DNA of 64,000 nucleotides from Pseudanabaena sp. FACHB-1998. GTDB taxonomy: Bacteria; Cyanobacteriota; Cyanobacteriia; Pseudanabaenales; Pseudanabaenaceae. This document shows positions 26,369 to 34,867 of the stretch, piece after piece. Location: positions 62,001 to 126,000 of the forward strand of contig NZ_JACJQA010000045.1 of assembly GCF_014696355.1 (NCBI RefSeq), in the 5' to 3' direction. Numbering within the stretch: the stretch's first letter is position 1; each line of letters starts with the position of its first letter. The notes under the pieces are model-generated. The model was not told where the DNA came from, ran no database searches, and saw only the letters and a list, made by a program, of their open reading frames with translations. The position numbers and the translations under genes are program-made.

Positions 26369-28600
26369 ATGGGAATGCGACTTTGTCTCGACTTGCTTGC
26401 AACCTCAATTCAGCAACTACATCAGCTAGAAGGTATTGCTGCATTACCCGCATCATCTTCTGACGAAATTGAATCTCAGCATCTTTCATTACAAGATACG
26501 ATTAGCAATCTGCAATCTAGCTTAACAGAACTAGAAATTGCTCAGCGATCGCTACTGGGGGAATTAGATCGCTATCGCGAACTATTTGACTTTGCGCCTG
26601 ACGGCTATTTTGTTACCGATGCCGATGGTGATATCACCGAATCAAATCGCGCCGCCACGCTTATGTTTGGTTCCCATCCCATTGGTCAAAATCTGGAAAA
26701 GTTTGTCTATCCCACCTATAAAGAACAATTTCAAAGACTGATTGGACAACTTCAACGGGGTCAAAATATTAAAAGTTTAGACTTTCGGATGCAGTTCCCC
26801 ACGGGGCAACCCTTTGATGCCAGCTTTACGATTATCAGCATCCGCGCTCTAGATGGAAAAGTTATCGGAATGCGGTGGTGGATTCAAGACATTACCCAGC
26901 GCAAGCAGGAAACTGAAAAACTGCAACAGTCCCATCAACGGCTAGAAATACGGGTTGCGGAAATGAATGCCAAGCTTAACTTAATGGATCGTCAGATTCG
27001 GGTAGAGAGAGATGAACAGCGCCGCATATCCAAAAATCTTGCCCGTAATGAATCAAAATTGCGAGCAATGATGCAACATTCATCGGATATTGTGCATATT
27101 CTCGATATTGACACGACAATTCACTATTGTAGCCCTGCTCTATTTAAAACTTTGGGCTATTTGCCCGAAGATGCATTGGGCAAAAAATTCGTGAAGTTCC
27201 TTCATCCTGACGATCTGCCAATTTTCCATGACTTCCTTGCCCAATCCGTAGATGCCCTGTCTGTGTCCAAACCAATTATCATGCGCCATCAACGGATTAA
27301 TGGCGATTGGATCTACCTAGAATCAGTTTGCTGCAATCTCTTGCAAGATGCAAATGTGCAAGGCTTGGTGATTAATTCTCGCGATATTACCGAACGCAAG
27401 CGCACCGAGTCCGCCTTGAAAGAAAGTGAATTAAGATTAGCTACCCTCGCCTCGAGTATGCCCGCAACTCTCTATCGACTTGCCATGGGTAATGACAATA
27501 AAATCTTTATCCCCTTCATCAGTGATGGGCTAATTGATCTCGTCGGCATTAGCCCCAAACAGATTATTGGGAATCCCTATCAGCTTCTTGATCTCATTCA
27601 TCCAGAAGATGTCGATCAGTTTAAAGCATTAGTCAAAGCAGGTTTTGATAAGCTTGCCACATTCCGCCATGAGTTTCGGATTATTACCCTCAATGGAGAG
27701 GTGAAATGGGTACAGAATATCACTCGTTACTACAGAACTGAGGATGGCGGGATCTTAGCCGATGGAGTTTGCATCGATATTAGCGAAAGAGGAGAAGCGG
27801 AGTCTAGTCTCCAACGCACTAATGAGCTATTGAGAGCCGTGATTAAATCGGTTCCTGTGGCGATCGATATTATTAGTCCCGATGGTCAAGTTTTACTATG
27901 GAATGCTGTATCCGAAAGACTGTTTGGGTGGAATAATGCTTCAGTCTTAGGTAAGGCGGTTCCAAACATTTCGGAAACCCAAAGTATTGAATTACAAACT
28001 GCAATTCTGGATACCTTAGCGGGTAAATCCCTTGAAGCAGTCCAGATGTCCTTCCAAGTGCGTGAAGGCAACTGGGTAAATGTAAACATGTCTACGGTGT
28101 TAGTCCATGATCCCCACGGCAAGATCATCGGCGTGTTGAGAATTATTGATGAGTTAGACGATCGCCTTGATCCAGAACCTAGTAAATCTAATGGCACGAC
28201 TAATCAGCCCCATGCTTCTAATATGATTCCCAGTAATAAAGAGGCGATCGCTAATTTTGGATTGATTAACACTAATCTGCTAATCCATCAATACAATCTA
28301 GGACAGCGTAATTTTGCGGGCTTAAATTTGAGGGCTGCTTATTTTGCCGAAGCCGATCTTCAGCAAGTTGATTTTAGTGGTGTTGCTCTCAATGGTAGTA
28401 ATTGCAGTTATAGCAACTTCCAGTATGCCAATCTCCGAGGCGCAGATTTGCGTGGTGCAAATTTCCAATATGCTGATTTAAAGTGGGCTGATTTACGGGG
28501 TACAGATTTGCGCGGGACGGATCTGCGGAATGCTGATACCACAGGCGCAATGCTTGATGATACGAATTTCTTAGGCGCACTCTTATCTGTCGCTTCTTAA
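26369..28600 (+). CDS. Four-PAS sensor protein ending in pentapeptide repeats
   Basis: Start put at the ATG at 26369 (743 residues); a TTG two codons earlier is possible. A coiled coil (about 30-65) leads into PAS1 (about 68-190, LFDFAPDGYFVTDADG), a helical linker, PAS2 (about 225-345, MMQHSSDIVHILDIDTT), PAS3 (about 350-475) and PAS4 (about 480-600, VIKSVPVAIDIISPDGQVLLWN). The last ~110 residues are pentapeptide repeats (ADLRG, ANFQYADLKW, TDLRGTDLRN). There is no histidine-kinase, GGDEF, EAL or HTH domain, so output must be by protein contact. It is divergent from recG, with a strong terminator after it. Confidence 0.88.
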   Translation: MGMRLCLDLLATSIQQLHQLEGIAALPASSSDEIESQHLSLQDTISNLQSSLTELEIAQRSLLGELDRYRELFDFAPDGYFVTDADGDITESNRAATLMFGSHPIGQNLEKFVYPTYKEQFQRLIGQLQRGQNIKSLDFRMQFPTGQPFDASFTIISIRALDGKVIGMRWWIQDITQRKQETEKLQQSHQRLEIRVAEMNAKLNLMDRQIRVERDEQRRISKNLARNESKLRAMMQHSSDIVHILDIDTTIHYCSPALFKTLGYLPEDALGKKFVKFLHPDDLPIFHDFLAQSVDALSVSKPIIMRHQRINGDWIYLESVCCNLLQDANVQGLVINSRDITERKRTESALKESELRLATLASSMPATLYRLAMGNDNKIFIPFISDGLIDLVGISPKQIIGNPYQLLDLIHPEDVDQFKALVKAGFDKLATFRHEFRIITLNGEVKWVQNITRYYRTEDGGILADGVCIDISERGEAESSLQRTNELLRAVIKSVPVAIDIISPDGQVLLWNAVSERLFGWNNASVLGKAVPNISETQSIELQTAILDTLAGKSLEAVQMSFQVREGNWVNVNMSTVLVHDPHGKIIGVLRIIDELDDRLDPEPSKSNGTTNQPHASNMIPSNKEAIANFGLINTNLLIHQYNLGQRNFAGLNLRAAYFAEADLQQVDFSGVALNGSNCSYSNFQYANLRGADLRGANFQYADLKWADLRGTDLRGTDLRNADTTGAMLDDTNFLGALLSVAS

Positions 28601-28676
28601 CAAAAAAATAGATTAGATGCTAAGCATCTAATCTATTTTTTTGTTAAGAAAAAACCTGCATAGCAGGTTTTTTCTT
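28596..28676. terminator. Double hairpin, bidirectional terminator
   Basis: The first stem (28596-28648) is 25 bp with a TAA loop. The second, AAGAAAAAACCTGC-ATA-GCAGGTTTTTTCTT (28646-28676), has U-tracts on both strands. Together they separate the convergent PAS and DUF4912 genes. Confidence 0.85.
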
Positions 28677-28680
28677 TAAG

Positions 28681-29964
28681 TTAGCTAATCCACTCAGGAA
28701 TTGCTTCTTCCTTGGTATTAGTACGACGCTCAAGGGTTTGACGCTCAAACTTCATGTGGATAGCGCGATTTTGTTCGCCATCCGCAGCCACAGCGAAGAT
28801 GGGATAATCTTGGATACCATCTTGGAAAGAAGTGTGGAAACGGAAAGTCCCATCGGGATTGAGCTTGATGGGGCGACCACCAATAGTGACCGAAGCATCT
28901 GGCTCCGTAGCACCATAGACAATCAACTCCGCATCAGCCACTAGCCAGAATTGACGAGGACGGATCGGCGCTTCGCTAGAGAAGAAACTATAGCTAGACT
29001 CCATGCCGATGCCAGAGTAATTAATGCCACTAGCGCTAATTGCACCTGCTGCACCTGCAAATAAGCCTGCACCAGATGGGAAGATGTAGGAGCTAAGGGA
29101 TTCAGGAGCCATGCCAAGCCCTGATTCATGCTGCATGGAGCCATAGAGTGAACCAGAGATACGTTGCACTTCAGCTTCGCGAGCGATGTTGAAGATTTCA
29201 TCGTAGGAAGTATCGGGCTTGGCTACTTCTTCCGTAGGAGCAGGAGCTACTTTCTTCTCAGGTGGAACCAAGGTGAAGAAGGTTTGACCCTTGAGGGTTT
29301 GATCCCAAGGTACAGTAATAAAGTTGTCTTCTACCCATTCCGAAGGGAATACAGGGGGAACATGCACAACCTTAGAACGGGTTAGCACCAACCAACGTCC
29401 ATCAGCACAGCGATAGCCAAGTTCGGCTACATAGTCGCGATCGCTAATGGGAATAGGTAAATACCATTCACGCGCTAATTCGTCGCTATTGTATTCCTGT
29501 AAGTTGTTAGGAGTTTGGTAATCTAAATTAACATCCGTGGCATCGTATAGACGTAGAGCCAATTGCTGTCCACCTTGACGACGCAATTCTTCTTTTTGAG
29601 AATTAGGAACATCCCAATACACATAAGCCCACTGGGGATCGCGAGGTAATAGGACAATCCGACTTTCACCATATCCACTTGGTAGCTCGCCGATACTTTT
29701 GTCAATAGCGGCAAGTGGTTCTAGATTTTCTTCTGTTTCTTCACTACCCAAATTAAACTTTGATGCTTCCACGATTTCTTGTGTCTCCGAATTAGTGCTA
29801 TCTGTTTGGGTTGAGGCTGAGCCTTTAGCCGAGAGAATGGTTTGGATATCAGCTAATAACTGAGATTTTCGCATTCGACTATAGCGAGAAATTTCTAGTT
29901 CTGCTGCTACTTTGCGAAGCTGACGCAAGGTCATCTCTTCTAGGGGAGGACGTTCCCTCGCCAT
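28681..29964 (-). CDS. DUF4912 protein with Rho-N/SAP-like N-terminus
   Basis: Start at the ATG at 29964, eight bases after GGAGG, which rules out the TTG five codons earlier. The 427-residue protein begins with a helical Rho-N/SAP-like module (MTLRQLRKVAAELEISRYSRMRKSQLLADIQ). The DUF4912 domain follows (about 95-230), with SRIVLLPRDPQWAYVYWDVP, ALRLYDAT and YVAELGYRCADGRWLVLTRS. A Gly/Ser-rich linker and a second small beta domain (PRQFWLVADAELIVYGATEPDASVTIGGRPIKLNPDGTFRF) close it. The family is common in cyanobacteria and firmicutes; no function is established. Confidence 0.9.
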   Translation of the reverse strand: MARERPPLEEMTLRQLRKVAAELEISRYSRMRKSQLLADIQTILSAKGSASTQTDSTNSETQEIVEASKFNLGSEETEENLEPLAAIDKSIGELPSGYGESRIVLLPRDPQWAYVYWDVPNSQKEELRRQGGQQLALRLYDATDVNLDYQTPNNLQEYNSDELAREWYLPIPISDRDYVAELGYRCADGRWLVLTRSKVVHVPPVFPSEWVEDNFITVPWDQTLKGQTFFTLVPPEKKVAPAPTEEVAKPDTSYDEIFNIAREAEVQRISGSLYGSMQHESGLGMAPESLSSYIFPSGAGLFAGAAGAISASGINYSGIGMESSYSFFSSEAPIRPRQFWLVADAELIVYGATEPDASVTIGGRPIKLNPDGTFRFHTSFQDGIQDYPIFAVAADGEQNRAIHMKFERQTLERRTNTKEEAIPEWIS

Positions 29965-30224
29965 ACAATTAACCTCCAACTGCTTGTGATAATGTCTACC
30001 CGAGTTCAGAGCAACTGAGGGATCGGACTGTAGCTAAATACATTTTGCCAAATTTTCTGAGATGGTCAATGGCTGAAAGGGTTATCTTCTATTGCTTTTA
30101 GCTATTTATCACAAATTTTAAAGTACAAATACTTAGCCAAAACCAAATACCTGTAATTGTTATAGCCTTTAGGTCATCAGTTTAGAGGCGGGATCAATAT
30201 GTCAGGAAATTATAACATAACGAT

Positions 30225-30282
30225 CCCCTCCTTTGGATACTGGGGGAGGTTGTCCGAAAAGCAATAAGATTAGAGGGACAAC
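30225..30282. promoter_or_regulatory. Structured psb27 leader candidate
   Basis: Two consecutive inverted repeats precede psb27: CCCCTCC (30225-30231)/GGGGAGG (30243-30249), and GTTGTCC (30249-30255)/GGACAAC (30276-30282). The pairs share a base, so they could be alternative or stacked hairpins in a 5' untranslated leader. The rest of 29980-30311 is AT-rich and shows no gene. Confidence 0.35.
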
Positions 30283-30311
30283 AAAAAATGTAATTTTATA
30301 AATTTATAGAT

Positions 30312-30833
30312 ATGAAGGCAAAATACGAGTCTTTGTTTAAGTCTTTAAGTAATGTTGGTAAAGGTTATTTAGAGAGCTTGTGTCGTTCCGCGATCGCCTT
30401 TGTTTTAGTAGGATTAGTGATCTTCGGTGGTTTTGCCTCAGATGCAAACGCAGCTTTATTTAGCAAAAAAGGCGATGGACTTTCTACCAAGGAAATTCAA
30501 ACACTCGTCAATGCTGGGTTAACAGGTAATTATGTGGCTGATACGACAGACACCATCCAAACTTTACGGGATGCGATTAACCTCCCTGAAACTGCGGAAA
30601 ATCGGGCGGCTGTAAAAACTTCGGCTAGATATAAGATCAACGCCTATGTATCTCGCTATCGAGCCGATCGCGAAAAGAGCGGTATGTACTCCTACACAAC
30701 AATGTTGACGGCTCTGAATACTTTGGCGGGATATTACAATGGCACAGTCAAACGGGCTGTTCCTGCAAAAGTGCGCGATCGCCTGCTACAAGAGTTTGAC
30801 CGTGCAGAAACGGCTCTTGCTCAAGGACGTTAA
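30312..30833 (+). CDS. psb27: Photosystem II assembly factor Psb27
   Basis: A 173-residue protein whose C-terminal ~110 residues are Psb27: LTGNYVADTTDTIQTLRDAINLPETAENRAA, INAYVSRYRADREKSGMYSYTTMLTALNTLAGYYNG, and VRDRLLQEFDRAETALAQGR. Psb27 binds the lumenal face of CP43 during assembly and repair of the oxygen-evolving complex. The N-terminal ~50 residues form a signal peptide with cleavage likely after DANA. Many cyanobacterial homologues have a lipobox cysteine here; this one has none, so it is predicted to be a soluble lumenal protein. The N-terminal extension is also longer than usual. Confidence 0.92.
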   Translation: MKAKYESLFKSLSNVGKGYLESLCRSAIAFVLVGLVIFGGFASDANAALFSKKGDGLSTKEIQTLVNAGLTGNYVADTTDTIQTLRDAINLPETAENRAAVKTSARYKINAYVSRYRADREKSGMYSYTTMLTALNTLAGYYNGTVKRAVPAKVRDRLLQEFDRAETALAQGR

Positions 30834-30841
30834 ATCGTCAG

Positions 30842-30864
30842 AAGCAGGGGCTTAGCCCCTGCTT
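30842..30864. terminator. Short hairpin after psb27
   Basis: AAGCAGGGGC-TTA-GCCCCTGCTT, a 10-bp perfect stem eight bases past the psb27 stop. There is no U-tract. Confidence 0.6.
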
Positions 30865-30892
30865 GCCGCAACTAATGTGAGGACATCCCAAA

Positions 30893-32170
30893 TTGGCGAC
30901 AGGATTGGCGACACTATACGAAGCATTGCAGCAAGATCCACAAATCCGTGAGTTTGTCGAAGAGTTGCACCAAACTGACGCGCAGGAGTTTTGGCATCGA
31001 GTGATCGCCATGCTCCAGCAATTTTCTCTCCAGAGACAACTTAATGGTTGTTTACTCACTCATCATCCCTATATTTTCCCAAAGGCAGCCTTTCGCCAGC
31101 CCGATTTACAAACTTGGGTCTTTACCACCAGCAAATCTTCATTATTTCCTACAGGTTCTTTGCCCGTTGGAAATACGCAGGTTGTGTCCCTATTAAAGTC
31201 CGATGTACTCAATCAGGAATGGTTTTGTATTTTAGTCACCGAGACCTTTAGTGTTTTGGTCTTGTCTTCTCCTCAAAGCCATAGTTGCCTTTGGTCATTT
31301 CATCCTCAAGCGATTCAGATTGCGATCGCCACTTTAATAGCCCGTGTGCGTCGGTCGGAACAGCAGAATTTATTACAAACTACATTACAGCGATTTCCGC
31401 TAACCATGCCTCCCTATCAAATCATGGCAAGGTTTGGCGCGATTTTAATGGCTCAAAGTTCGATTCATCAAGATTTGCCAATTCCTGAAATTCAGGAAGT
31501 CGATATCATCAAGGCGATTACCCATGAGGTCAGGACTCCGCTTACAACGATTCGGATGCTAGTGCGATCGCTGAAACGTCGCAAAGATATTTCCACCGAA
31601 GTTAAAACGCGCTTAGATCGGGTGGATGCGGAATGTACAGAACAGATTGAAAGATTCAATTTGATTTTTGAGGCGGCGCAATTGGATAGCTATCCAATTA
31701 TTTTAGAGGCAACACAAATCGAAGAGATTCTCAGTGATGGATTTATGCGTTGGCAAGACCATGCAGGAAGACGACAGATTTCCTTAGAAATGATTTTACC
31801 CACGGAAATTCCTCCTATTTCTAGCAACGCTTTACTTCTATCTCAAGTTCTCAATGGCTTAGTTGATCGCCTAGTTCGTAGCTTTCCGCCCGACAGCCAT
31901 ATTCAACTAATTCTCACCAGTGCAGGGGAATACCTCAAGCTCCAATTTCAATCTCAAGTAACCAGTCAAGGCAGTGGTGATTTGCCTTTGCTCAAAGCCG
32001 TAGGACAATGGCTGATGCTCCAACCTGAGACTGGAACCTTAAGCTTGAGTTTACCCACGACCAAGACTTTATTAAAAGCTTTAGGCGGAAAGCTCACAGT
32101 GAGAATGCACTCTAGCACCGCCGCCTACGATGGCGAAATTTTGACAATTTTCTTACCATTCCATAAGTAA
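30893..32170 (+). CDS. Histidine-kinase-like protein with degenerate ATPase domain
   Basis: A 425-residue protein read from a TTG at 30893, ten bases after TGAGGA; the upstream in-frame ATG is followed directly by TGA. Residues about 1-190 are an uncharacterised sensor region. The HisKA segment IIKAITHEVRTPLTTIRMLVRSL carries the phosphoacceptor His. The ATP-binding part is eroded: the N box reads QVLNGLVDRLVRSF without the usual Asn pattern, no DxGxG is visible, and only a G2-like LSLSLPTTKTLLKALGGKLTV remains. It may act as a phosphotransfer or regulatory protein. It follows psb27 by 59 bases; no response regulator is adjacent. Confidence 0.75.
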   Translation: MATGLATLYEALQQDPQIREFVEELHQTDAQEFWHRVIAMLQQFSLQRQLNGCLLTHHPYIFPKAAFRQPDLQTWVFTTSKSSLFPTGSLPVGNTQVVSLLKSDVLNQEWFCILVTETFSVLVLSSPQSHSCLWSFHPQAIQIAIATLIARVRRSEQQNLLQTTLQRFPLTMPPYQIMARFGAILMAQSSIHQDLPIPEIQEVDIIKAITHEVRTPLTTIRMLVRSLKRRKDISTEVKTRLDRVDAECTEQIERFNLIFEAAQLDSYPIILEATQIEEILSDGFMRWQDHAGRRQISLEMILPTEIPPISSNALLLSQVLNGLVDRLVRSFPPDSHIQLILTSAGEYLKLQFQSQVTSQGSGDLPLLKAVGQWLMLQPETGTLSLSLPTTKTLLKALGGKLTVRMHSSTAAYDGEILTIFLPFHK

Positions 32171-32182
32171 CTAAGACAAATC

Positions 32183-32230
32183 AAAACCCATAAAGTTGCG
32201 CCCCTACAGGGGCGCAACTTTATGGGTTTT
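32183..32230. terminator. 23-bp stem hairpin
   Basis: AAAACCCATAAAGTTGCGCC-type arms with a two-base loop lie just after the histidine-kinase-like gene and end in TTTT. Confidence 0.7.
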
Positions 32231-32251
32231 GGTAATTTTTGCACAAGTACT

Positions 32252-32365
32252 TATAGCTGTGGTCACTTGCATTAAGACAAATCAAAACCCCAGAAGTGAG
32301 TTGCGGCGCTTCGCGCCGCAACTCACTTCTGGTTTTGTGTCCTAATAAGAATGGCAACAGCTATA
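32252..32365. repeat. Type A MITE-like element, copy 1
   Basis: Starts TATAGCTGTGGTCACTTGCA and ends in ...CAGCTATA, with a core hairpin at 32284-32338 (GGCGC-TTC-GCGCC tip, one bulge). The left end is identical over its first 24 bases to copies at 37206 and 63244, while the right end is more diverged. Confidence 0.75.
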
Positions 32366-32413
32366 GCAAAGCTTAGGGCGGCGCTTCGCGCCGCCCTAAG
32401 CTTTGCTATAGCT
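32359..32413. repeat. 26-bp perfect stem containing a stop codon
   Basis: AGCTATAGCAAAGCTTAGGG... pairs perfectly with its complement around TTC. It overlaps the end of the type A element and contains the stop codon of the LD-carboxypeptidase gene. Confidence 0.8.
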
Positions 32414-33298
32414 CAAAGTTCCATTAGCTGAATTAATTTCAGCATAGCAACCCACGGGTAAGGGTGCATTTTCGCCATCATGTCCAAAGGGCAAATTGAT
32501 CACGATGGGGATTCCTAAATCACCTAGGCGATCGCGCCATATTTCTTCCATGCTGAAACTGGGCGTGGACACCTCCGCCTGACTGAAGCGACCGATCGCT
32601 ATTCCCTTGAGCTTTTGCAAATGTCCTGACCAGCGCCAATGGGTTAACATGCGATCGACCCGATAGGGAGCCTCGCCCACATCTTCGATCGCTAAGATTA
32701 CATTGTCTAAATCTGGACAGATTGGCGTACCAATAAAGTTCGTGGCGAGAGTGAGATTGGCAGGCAAGAGAACGCCTGTGGCTTTGCCTTGCCCCCATCC
32801 TTCGCCAGTTAGGGTAATCTCGTTAGCTTTACCTTCTAGCCAATCGAACAATTGTTGCTGCGATCGCTCTGGCTCTTTACCTAAAGTGGTCAGCACAGGA
32901 GCATGTAAGCCACTAATATTTTTATGTTTAGCAAATCCCCACAGTAAGGCGGTTATGTCCGAGAAACCAATGAGCCATTTGGGGCGATCGCTTAGTTGTT
33001 GCCAATCTAATTTTTCTAATAATCGCATCGAGCCGTAACCACCCCGCGCACAGGCGATCGCCACACATTCAGGATCATTCCATGCCTCAATTAATTGCTG
33101 ACAGCGTTGCTCATCGGTTCCTGCCAGATAGCCCCAAGGCTGACTAAGATCTTCGGGAATTACGAGTTCGTAGCCGCGATCGCGCCAAACTTTGACACCC
33201 TGTTCAAAACGTTCCCATTCTCGTAATGCGCCACTGGGGGCAATGACACGCACTTTTTGAGTGGAATTGATACTTGGCGGTAGTTGGGTTGGTTGCAT
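32396..33298 (-). CDS. LD-carboxypeptidase (peptidase family S66)
   Basis: A 300-residue cytoplasmic enzyme that trims the terminal D-Ala of tetrapeptide muropeptides during peptidoglycan recycling (LdcA type), or a related peptide-processing member (MccF type). Features are VRVIAPSGALREWERFEQGVKVWRDRG, CARGGYGSMRLL, the nucleophile Ser113 in LIGFSDITALLWG, the Glu in LAIEDVGEAPYRVDRML and the His in LPFGHDGENAPLPVG, completing the Ser-Glu-His triad. Its last codons are encoded inside a long stem-loop repeat. Confidence 0.93.
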   Translation of the reverse strand: MQPTQLPPSINSTQKVRVIAPSGALREWERFEQGVKVWRDRGYELVIPEDLSQPWGYLAGTDEQRCQQLIEAWNDPECVAIACARGGYGSMRLLEKLDWQQLSDRPKWLIGFSDITALLWGFAKHKNISGLHAPVLTTLGKEPERSQQQLFDWLEGKANEITLTGEGWGQGKATGVLLPANLTLATNFIGTPICPDLDNVILAIEDVGEAPYRVDRMLTHWRWSGHLQKLKGIAIGRFSQAEVSTPSFSMEEIWRDRLGDLGIPIVINLPFGHDGENAPLPVGCYAEINSANGTLSYSKA

Positions 33299-33356
33299 CA
33301 GGCTAGTAGTAAGTGTTGGCTCACTTAGGAAAATTGGTATTAGTCTATGCTACTTA

Positions 33357-33452
33357 TACTCCCTTCCCCGTATAAAAATAGACATTAAAAACCAAGAATT
33401 AGTGATGCGACGCGAAGCGCCGCATCACTAATTCTTGGGTGGGATGGGATTA
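33357..33452. repeat. Type B-like palindromic element
   Basis: The left end TACTCCCTTCCCC matches other B copies; the right end (GGGATGGGATTA) is diverged. The core hairpin at 33392-33438 has CCAAGAATTAGTGATGCG arms and a GAA tip. The stop codon of the amidohydrolase lies in its right end. Confidence 0.6.
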
Positions 33453-34685
33453 GTTCAAAAACTTCTCGACACAACGGGCAAAGATCTCTACACCAGTGGC
33501 TAGGGCGATCTCATCGAAATTGAAACGGGGGTGATGATGGGGATAGGCTAAACCCTTATCAGGATTCGCAGAACCGAGGAAGAAATAGCATCCGGGGACA
33601 GATTCTAAAAAGAAAGATACATCTTCGCCGCCCATCGTTTGGCATTCGGGAACGATCCCCTCGGGAGTCTCGATGACGTTTTCAGCAACGGAGCGCACTA
33701 GCTCAGCGATCGCATAGTCATTAATTACCGCAGGATAGAGCTTCGTATAGTTCAATTCATAGGAAGCCCCATGCGCTGCACAGATTCCTGCAATTACTTC
33801 TTCAATCCGTTTAGCTAACTTTGCGCCAACTTCATGATTAAAGAATCTGACTGTTCCACTAATTTTGGCGAAATCTGCAATAATGTTAGTCGCAGAACCT
33901 GCATGAAATTCTCCGATGCTAATTACAGCCGACTCAAGGGGGCTGACATTACGGGAAACAATGCTATGGAGTGCATTCACAATCTGGGATGTAACGAGAA
34001 TAGAATCGATAGTTTGATGGGGAAGTGCGCCATGTCCACCACGTCCAGTAATGGTGCAATGGAAGTATTCTGTCGCCGCCATTAATGCACCACTTCTCAC
34101 ACCGACCGTGCCAAGGGGTAGATTATTCCAAATATGTAAGCCAATTAGGGCATCAACCTGAGGATTTTCTAAGACTCCCGCCTCAATCATTGGCTTTGCG
34201 CCTCCGGGTCCCTCTTCCGCAGGTTGAAAAATAATTTTGACCGTACCGCTAAAATCGGCGCGATGTTCCCATAAATATTTAGCAGTGCCTAGGGCGATCG
34301 CTGTATGTCCATCGTGACCGCAGGCGTGCATCATGTTATCAATTTGGGACTTATAACTGATGATATTTTCTTCTTGAATTGGTAAGGCATCCATGTCCGC
34401 ACGGATTGCTAAAACCTTTTGATTAATCTTGTTGTTGGGATTACTTTTTTTCTTGCCTTCGATTATCGCGACAATCCCCGTTTGCGCTATCCCTGTTTGG
34501 TGAGGAATACCCCATGCAGTTAACTTTTCGGCGATCGCTGTCGCTGTGCGTTTTTCTTGAAAACCTAATTCGGGAAATCGGTGAAAGTCTCTCCGCCATT
34601 GCACTAGGCTAGGCTGGAGTTCAAGAATATCAGCCCGAATTTTAAAGTTAGTATGGGTGGGTGAACTGGTTGTAGCAAAGGTCAT
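33450..34685 (-). CDS. M20 family amidohydrolase (N-acyl amino acid hydrolase type)
   Basis: A 411-residue zinc aminoacylase. The metal site includes MHACGHDGHT (119-128) and AEEGPGGA (catalytic Glu). IRADMDALPIQE and GRGGHGALPHQTIDSILVTSQIVNALHSIVSR (dimerisation domain) are typical of HipO/AbgA/IAA-amidohydrolase relatives, and MGGEDVSFFLESVPGCYFFLG is the C-terminal zinc ligand region. It hydrolyses N-acyl or N-benzoyl amino acids in the cytoplasm; the natural substrate is unknown. It stands alone on the minus strand, divergent from the THUMP methyltransferase. Confidence 0.93.
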   Translation of the reverse strand: MTFATTSSPTHTNFKIRADILELQPSLVQWRRDFHRFPELGFQEKRTATAIAEKLTAWGIPHQTGIAQTGIVAIIEGKKKSNPNNKINQKVLAIRADMDALPIQEENIISYKSQIDNMMHACGHDGHTAIALGTAKYLWEHRADFSGTVKIIFQPAEEGPGGAKPMIEAGVLENPQVDALIGLHIWNNLPLGTVGVRSGALMAATEYFHCTITGRGGHGALPHQTIDSILVTSQIVNALHSIVSRNVSPLESAVISIGEFHAGSATNIIADFAKISGTVRFFNHEVGAKLAKRIEEVIAGICAAHGASYELNYTKLYPAVINDYAIAELVRSVAENVIETPEGIVPECQTMGGEDVSFFLESVPGCYFFLGSANPDKGLAYPHHHPRFNFDEIALATGVEIFARCVEKFLN

Positions 34686-34788
34686 GGGCTTATATGGGTT
34701 TATTTAAAGGGCAAGGATGTAATATTGACTATTTCCAATATAACAAGCTAATTCATTACCTACAGCGTCAAGGGATGGCTTACAACCT

Positions 34789-34829
34789 CAAAAACTATGG
34801 CGCAAGCGCAGCGTGCGCCATAGTTTTTG
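34789..34829. repeat. 16-bp inverted repeat in the spacer
   Basis: CAAAAACTATGGCGCA and its complement flank a nine-base loop. It lies between the divergent amidohydrolase and THUMP methyltransferase genes, so it cannot be a terminator for either. Confidence 0.65.
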
Positions 34830-34867
34830 CTCTTGAGTGCAAAGCGCTCTCACAGTATGATGGTTAG

